Shown here piece by piece: positions 13,952 to 16,625 of a DNA stretch of 16,625 nucleotides (positions are counted from its first letter, which is position 1; each line of letters begins with the position of its first letter). The notes beneath the pieces were generated by a model that saw nothing but the letters and a program-made list of their open reading frames with translations, did no database searches and was not told the origin of the DNA. The position numbers were made by a program, and so were the translations under genes. This DNA is from Thermoplasmatota archaeon (GTDB taxonomy: Archaea > Thermoplasmatota > Thermoplasmata > Thermoplasmatales > Thermoplasmataceae), in the NCBI GenBank assembly GCA_023379345.1, contig JAMCUV010000042.1, forward strand, positions 1 to 16,625, given 5' to 3'.

Positions 13952-14148
13952 CGGCATACAGGGTCGCAATTGAAAGGGATAAATGCATGGGCGATGCAAT
14001 ATGCACTGCGCTCTGCAGCAACTGGTACATGGATACGGACGGAAAAGCGCGCTTCAGGCAGGAAACAATAAGCGATTCGGATTACGAATCAAATCATGAG
14101 GCTGAAATATCCTGTCCCGCAGGCATCATTGAGGTACGGAAGGCCTGA
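13948..14148 (+). CDS. Small ferredoxin, Pyrococcus-type with Asp cluster ligand
   Basis: 66-aa cytoplasmic electron carrier with a single cluster. The ligand set reads C13-x2-D16-x2-C19 (KCMGDAIC) and C56 in SCPAGI. This matches Pyrococcus furiosus ferredoxin, where Asp replaces the second cluster Cys and allows [3Fe-4S]/[4Fe-4S] interconversion. C23 corresponds to one half of the Pyrococcus disulfide; its partner position is Ser48 here, so that bond cannot form in the same way. Last gene of the suf operon, overlapping sufU by ATGA, which suggests a role as electron donor in cluster assembly or as a client; that is inference. The 3' end overlaps glyS antisense by 23 bp. Confidence 0.9.
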   Translation: MTAYRVAIERDKCMGDAICTALCSNWYMDTDGKARFRQETISDSDYESNHEAEISCPAGIIEVRKA

Positions 14149-15592
14149 AAGCATCCCTTATGGCCTGGTTCCCAATTATTCCTGCGGAGATCAACTGGTC
14201 GGTCCTGAACCTCACCTGCTTTGCAGAATCCCTTTCCCTCACTGTAACTGTTGAATCCTGCAGGGTCTGGCTGTCAAAGGTTATGCAGTAGGGAGTGCCT
14301 ATTTCATCCTGTCTGGCATATCTGCGCCCTATGGACCCGGACTGGTCGTATACAACATATGGATCCTTCTCTCTCAGACTGGCAAAGAAGCTTTCAGCCA
14401 GCTTGTCCAGGCCATCCTTGTTAACAAGAGGGAACACTGCAGCATGGTAGGGGGCAACAGATTCCGGCAGGCTCAGGACCTTGAAGCCATTCTCCCTTGT
14501 CCTGAAGGAATGAATCATCACGCTGATGAAGATCCTGTCAATGCCGTAGGAAGGCTCTATGATGGACGGCATTATTGTCCTGTCTTCCATCTTCACGGAC
14601 ATCGTTTCCCCACTTGATTTCTCATGGTTCGCAAGGTCATTCCTGTCCGCGATGCCAACAACCTCGACCCAGTCATCATCTATGCGCACCTCCACGTCCC
14701 ATGTGTCCGATGAATAGTGGGCAAGGTCATTCAGGGGAACCTGCCTGAACCTTACGCTGTCCAGGTTTATGCCCACCTCCCTGAGAATGCGGGCAGTCTT
14801 GTCAATGAAGTATGACATGGAGTTGCTGCTCATGAGGGGCGTCGCTTCCGGCGACGTGACTTCTGCAGTGACCGGAGCTCCTGATCTGGGCAGGAGATTA
14901 AGCCTGTGGCTGCCTGTGAAATCCTTCCAGAATTTCTTCTGGGGGTCAACAAATACCTCGACCTCGCCCTGGCTGAATTCCTTGAGCCTTATGAGGCTCT
15001 GGCGGGGGGATATCTCATTCCTGAAACCCTTCCCCAGCTGGGCCACTGCCATGGGGAGCCTGTTCCTGTAGAAATTGTTCAGGAGCTTGAAGTTGACAAA
15101 TATTCCCTGCGCAGTTTCAGGCCTCAGATAGAGGTCCCCGGTGCTGCCCTGTGACGGCATCCTGAACATGAGCTTGAACTCTGTGGCGCTTGTGATCCTG
15201 TTACCGCATACAATGCATTTCACTACATTGTTTGCAAGGAATTCATTTGCCTCAGGGACAGTCTTTATGATATTGTGGAAACCGGAGGCTTCGAGGACGG
15301 TTTCAAGCTTCTGCCTGTTGTGGCATTTGGAGCATTCAGTTGCAAGATCAGCAAATTTGTCAAGATGCCCGGATGCCCTGAAAACAGTTGCGGGAACAAT
15401 GACTGGAGTGTCAATGAAAATTGCATCATCCGCAAGATAGCTCTCCTTCCATATCTTCACAATATTGTCCCGCAGCAGCACTCCCAGGGGGCCGTAGTCA
15501 TACAGGCCGGATTCGCCGCCATAAATGGAGAAGGACGGCCAGAAAAACCCCCTCCTCTTGGCCAGTTCCACTACCTGATCGTACACCTTCAT
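14126..15592 (-). CDS. glyS: Glycyl-tRNA synthetase, archaeal/eukaryotic-type homodimer form
   Basis: Class II aminoacyl-tRNA synthetase charging tRNA-Gly. 488 aa. The N-terminus FFWPSFSIYGGESGLYDYGPLG is the family motif 1 region. A zinc-finger-like insertion has CSKC (C87, C90) and CIVC (C126, C129), all four Cys intact. RPETAQGIFVNF precedes motif 2, FRNEISPRQSLIRLKEF (190-206), and motif 3 is EPSYGIDRI with Arg353. The anticodon-binding domain follows (LPESVAPYHAAVFPL, GSIGRRYARQDEIGTPYC). The start ATG overlaps the stop of the upstream CBS gene by 4 bp, so the pair is co-transcribed and translationally coupled. Convergent overlap with the ferredoxin gene is 23 bp. Confidence 0.97.
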   Translation of the reverse strand: MKVYDQVVELAKRRGFFWPSFSIYGGESGLYDYGPLGVLLRDNIVKIWKESYLADDAIFIDTPVIVPATVFRASGHLDKFADLATECSKCHNRQKLETVLEASGFHNIIKTVPEANEFLANNVVKCIVCGNRITSATEFKLMFRMPSQGSTGDLYLRPETAQGIFVNFKLLNNFYRNRLPMAVAQLGKGFRNEISPRQSLIRLKEFSQGEVEVFVDPQKKFWKDFTGSHRLNLLPRSGAPVTAEVTSPEATPLMSSNSMSYFIDKTARILREVGINLDSVRFRQVPLNDLAHYSSDTWDVEVRIDDDWVEVVGIADRNDLANHEKSSGETMSVKMEDRTIMPSIIEPSYGIDRIFISVMIHSFRTRENGFKVLSLPESVAPYHAAVFPLVNKDGLDKLAESFFASLREKDPYVVYDQSGSIGRRYARQDEIGTPYCITFDSQTLQDSTVTVRERDSAKQVRFRTDQLISAGIIGNQAIRDAFRPSVPQ

Positions 15593-16431
15593 AGGAAAAC
15601 ACTCAGTATCTGGATATCCTGAAGCATGCCATCGAGGTGTCCGTTTCCCTGCACTATCGGAAGCTGGTTATAGTTTCCAGTTTCCATCTTCTTTGCCGCA
15701 TTTTCTATGGTATCAGTGGAATTGGCCACAACGGGGTTCTTGATCATGAACTCCTTTACGGGCGTGTGGGGAAGCTCAAGGTTGCTCTTCTCGATCATGT
15801 AAGTAACCACATTACGTATGCCTTCCCAGGACCATGGATCCTCGTCATCTGCCATGCCGGTTTCTGAGAACTGAAATTTTGACCTGACATCGATGTTGTC
15901 AAATATGTCACGATCCGTAACCAGGCCAACAAAATCCCCGTTAATGTCTATGACCGGGCAGGCATATGCCTTTGAGACGCGCATTATGAAAGAAACCACG
16001 CTGAGTGGGGATTCTTCCCACACCGGAACAGCAAGGCTCCTCTCTATCTCCTTGACCTTGAGCTTCCCGTATCTTTCTCTCACAAGCCTCAGGAAATTCT
16101 GCGGAGTCAGTATTCCCACAACATTTCCGGAATCGTCCACCACGGCAAGGTGCCTTCTGAACTGCCTTATCATCTCACGGGCTGCCTCTTCAACCGTGGT
16201 ATCAGGGGATACCGTCTTTGCTCTCCTCATCACCATTGCTGTCTGGTTCTCGTCAGGGTTCTCGAATATATCCCTGCGGCTGATGACCCCGGCATATTTT
16301 CCGGACTGGTCAACAAGCGGCAAACCCGTTATATTGTTCTTTATGAGTACCTTTATGACTTCGCCTACGGTGCTGGGCACCTGGTAAGTAATGGGATTCC
16401 GGGTCATTATATCTGCAGCAGTTCCAGGCAT
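15589..16431 (-). CDS. Four-CBS-domain protein (two Bateman modules)
   Basis: 280 aa made entirely of four CBS repeats at about 4-55 (ADIMTRNPITYQVPS to GVISRRDI), 66-115 (RRAKTVSPDTTVEEAA to GILTPQNF), 125-175 (VKEIERSLAVPVWEE to GLVTDRDI) and 224-280 (VKEFMIKNPVVANSTDT to the end). CBS pairs commonly bind adenine nucleotides or related ligands and regulate a partner; there is no attached catalytic, DNA-binding or membrane domain, so the partner is separate. It is transcribed with glyS, directly downstream via an ATGA overlap, which may mean stoichiometric production or only promoter sharing. The start ATG lies about 25 bp after a TATA box. The ligand is unknown. Confidence 0.9.
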   Translation of the reverse strand: MPGTAADIMTRNPITYQVPSTVGEVIKVLIKNNITGLPLVDQSGKYAGVISRRDIFENPDENQTAMVMRRAKTVSPDTTVEEAAREMIRQFRRHLAVVDDSGNVVGILTPQNFLRLVRERYGKLKVKEIERSLAVPVWEESPLSVVSFIMRVSKAYACPVIDINGDFVGLVTDRDIFDNIDVRSKFQFSETGMADDEDPWSWEGIRNVVTYMIEKSNLELPHTPVKEFMIKNPVVANSTDTIENAAKKMETGNYNQLPIVQGNGHLDGMLQDIQILSVFL

Positions 16432-16450
16432 AGCATGGTGAATCTATGCG

Positions 16451-16460
16451 GTATATTAAA
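16451..16460 (-). promoter_or_regulatory. Candidate TATA box for the CBS-glyS operon
   Basis: Minus-strand TTTAATATAC is centred 24-25 bp before the ATG at 16431, the exact spacing expected for a leaderless archaeal message. Confidence 0.6.
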
Positions 16461-16493
16461 CCATTTCAAGAAGGAGTTGAAGCAGGGACATTT

Positions 16494-16625
16494 TCAGTTC
16501 CTGTAGAATATCTTCCTCTCTTTCCCGTATATTATCATGAGCGCGATTATGAATGCTGCCGATATGGTTCCAAGAATAACGAAATCGTCGTGGAATCCAA
16601 TCTGTGAACTGAGGTAGCCAAATGC
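16494..16625 (-). CDS. C-terminal end of a membrane protein, cut by the right edge
   Basis: The last 43 codons of an open frame enter from the right edge and stop with TGA at 16494. They encode SSQIGFHDDF followed by a hydrophobic helix, FVILGTISAAFIIALMIIYG, and a basic tail KERKIFYRN, as at the end of a multi-spanning transporter with its C-terminus on the cytoplasmic side. The pattern would suit a major facilitator family protein, but too little is visible to name it. The stop is 62 bp from the CBS gene start, and that gap holds the TATA box of the CBS-glyS operon. Confidence 0.7.
   Translation of the reverse strand, partial: AFGYLSSQIGFHDDFVILGTISAAFIIALMIIYGKERKIFYRN

Noticed and set aside
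1..16625. CRISPR arrays, insertion sequences, rRNA or tRNA genes
   Set aside because: No regularly spaced repeats, transposase motifs, terminal inverted repeats, or tRNA/rRNA landmarks were seen on either strand.

Overview
The window reads as chromosomal DNA of an archaeon, most likely a member of or relative of the Thermoplasmatales; that placement is an inference from gene content. Supporting points are TATA boxes (A-boxes) of the archaeal kind about 25 bp before many start codons, giving leaderless or nearly leaderless messages. Others are a GlyRS of the archaeal/eukaryotic type, an SDR-type L-threonine dehydrogenase like that of Thermoplasma volcanium, a Pyrococcus-type Asp-ligated ferredoxin, and heavy use of AGG for Arg and ATA for Ile. 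No rRNA, tRNA, insertion sequence or CRISPR array was seen.

Layout, left to right. (1) Positions 1-1001 carry the N-terminal part of urocanase (hutU, minus strand, cut by the window edge). A 336-bp gap with several inverted repeats follows. (2) 1338-5024: exonuclease III (xthA, +) runs into adenylosuccinate synthetase (purA, -) with overlapping 3' ends. A 428-bp gap with an unexplained structured stretch follows, then NADP-type isocitrate dehydrogenase (icd, +). (3) 5030-6929 (-): a cysteine-free aldehyde-dehydrogenase-fold protein and a divergent MoaE. (4) 7109-8074 (+): L-threonine 3-dehydrogenase. (5) 8064-14148: an iron-sulfur assembly locus. A SufR-like regulator (-) is divergent from sufC-sufB-sufD-sufS-sufU-ferredoxin (+), whose genes are separated by 11 bp or less or overlap. 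(6) 14126-16431 (-): a four-CBS-domain protein coupled by an ATGA overlap to glycyl-tRNA synthetase. (7) 16494-16625 (-): the C-terminus of a membrane protein.

How the parts work together: SufS would strip sulfur from cysteine, SufU would receive or scaffold it, SufBCD would be the ATP-driven scaffold, and the terminal ferredoxin may supply electrons or be a client. The SufR-like protein, with three conserved cysteines in its C-terminal half, is placed to sense the product and repress the operon from a compact two-promoter region of about 105 bp. The remaining genes are housekeeping functions: purine synthesis, TCA cycle, DNA repair, threonine breakdown, molybdopterin synthesis and translation.

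The points most worth a second look are the ALDH paralogue without its catalytic Cys, the archaeal suf locus with its own SufR-like regulator and Asp-ligated ferredoxin, the scaffold protein with mixed IscU/SufU features, the nested convergent gene ends, and the two structured intergenic regions.
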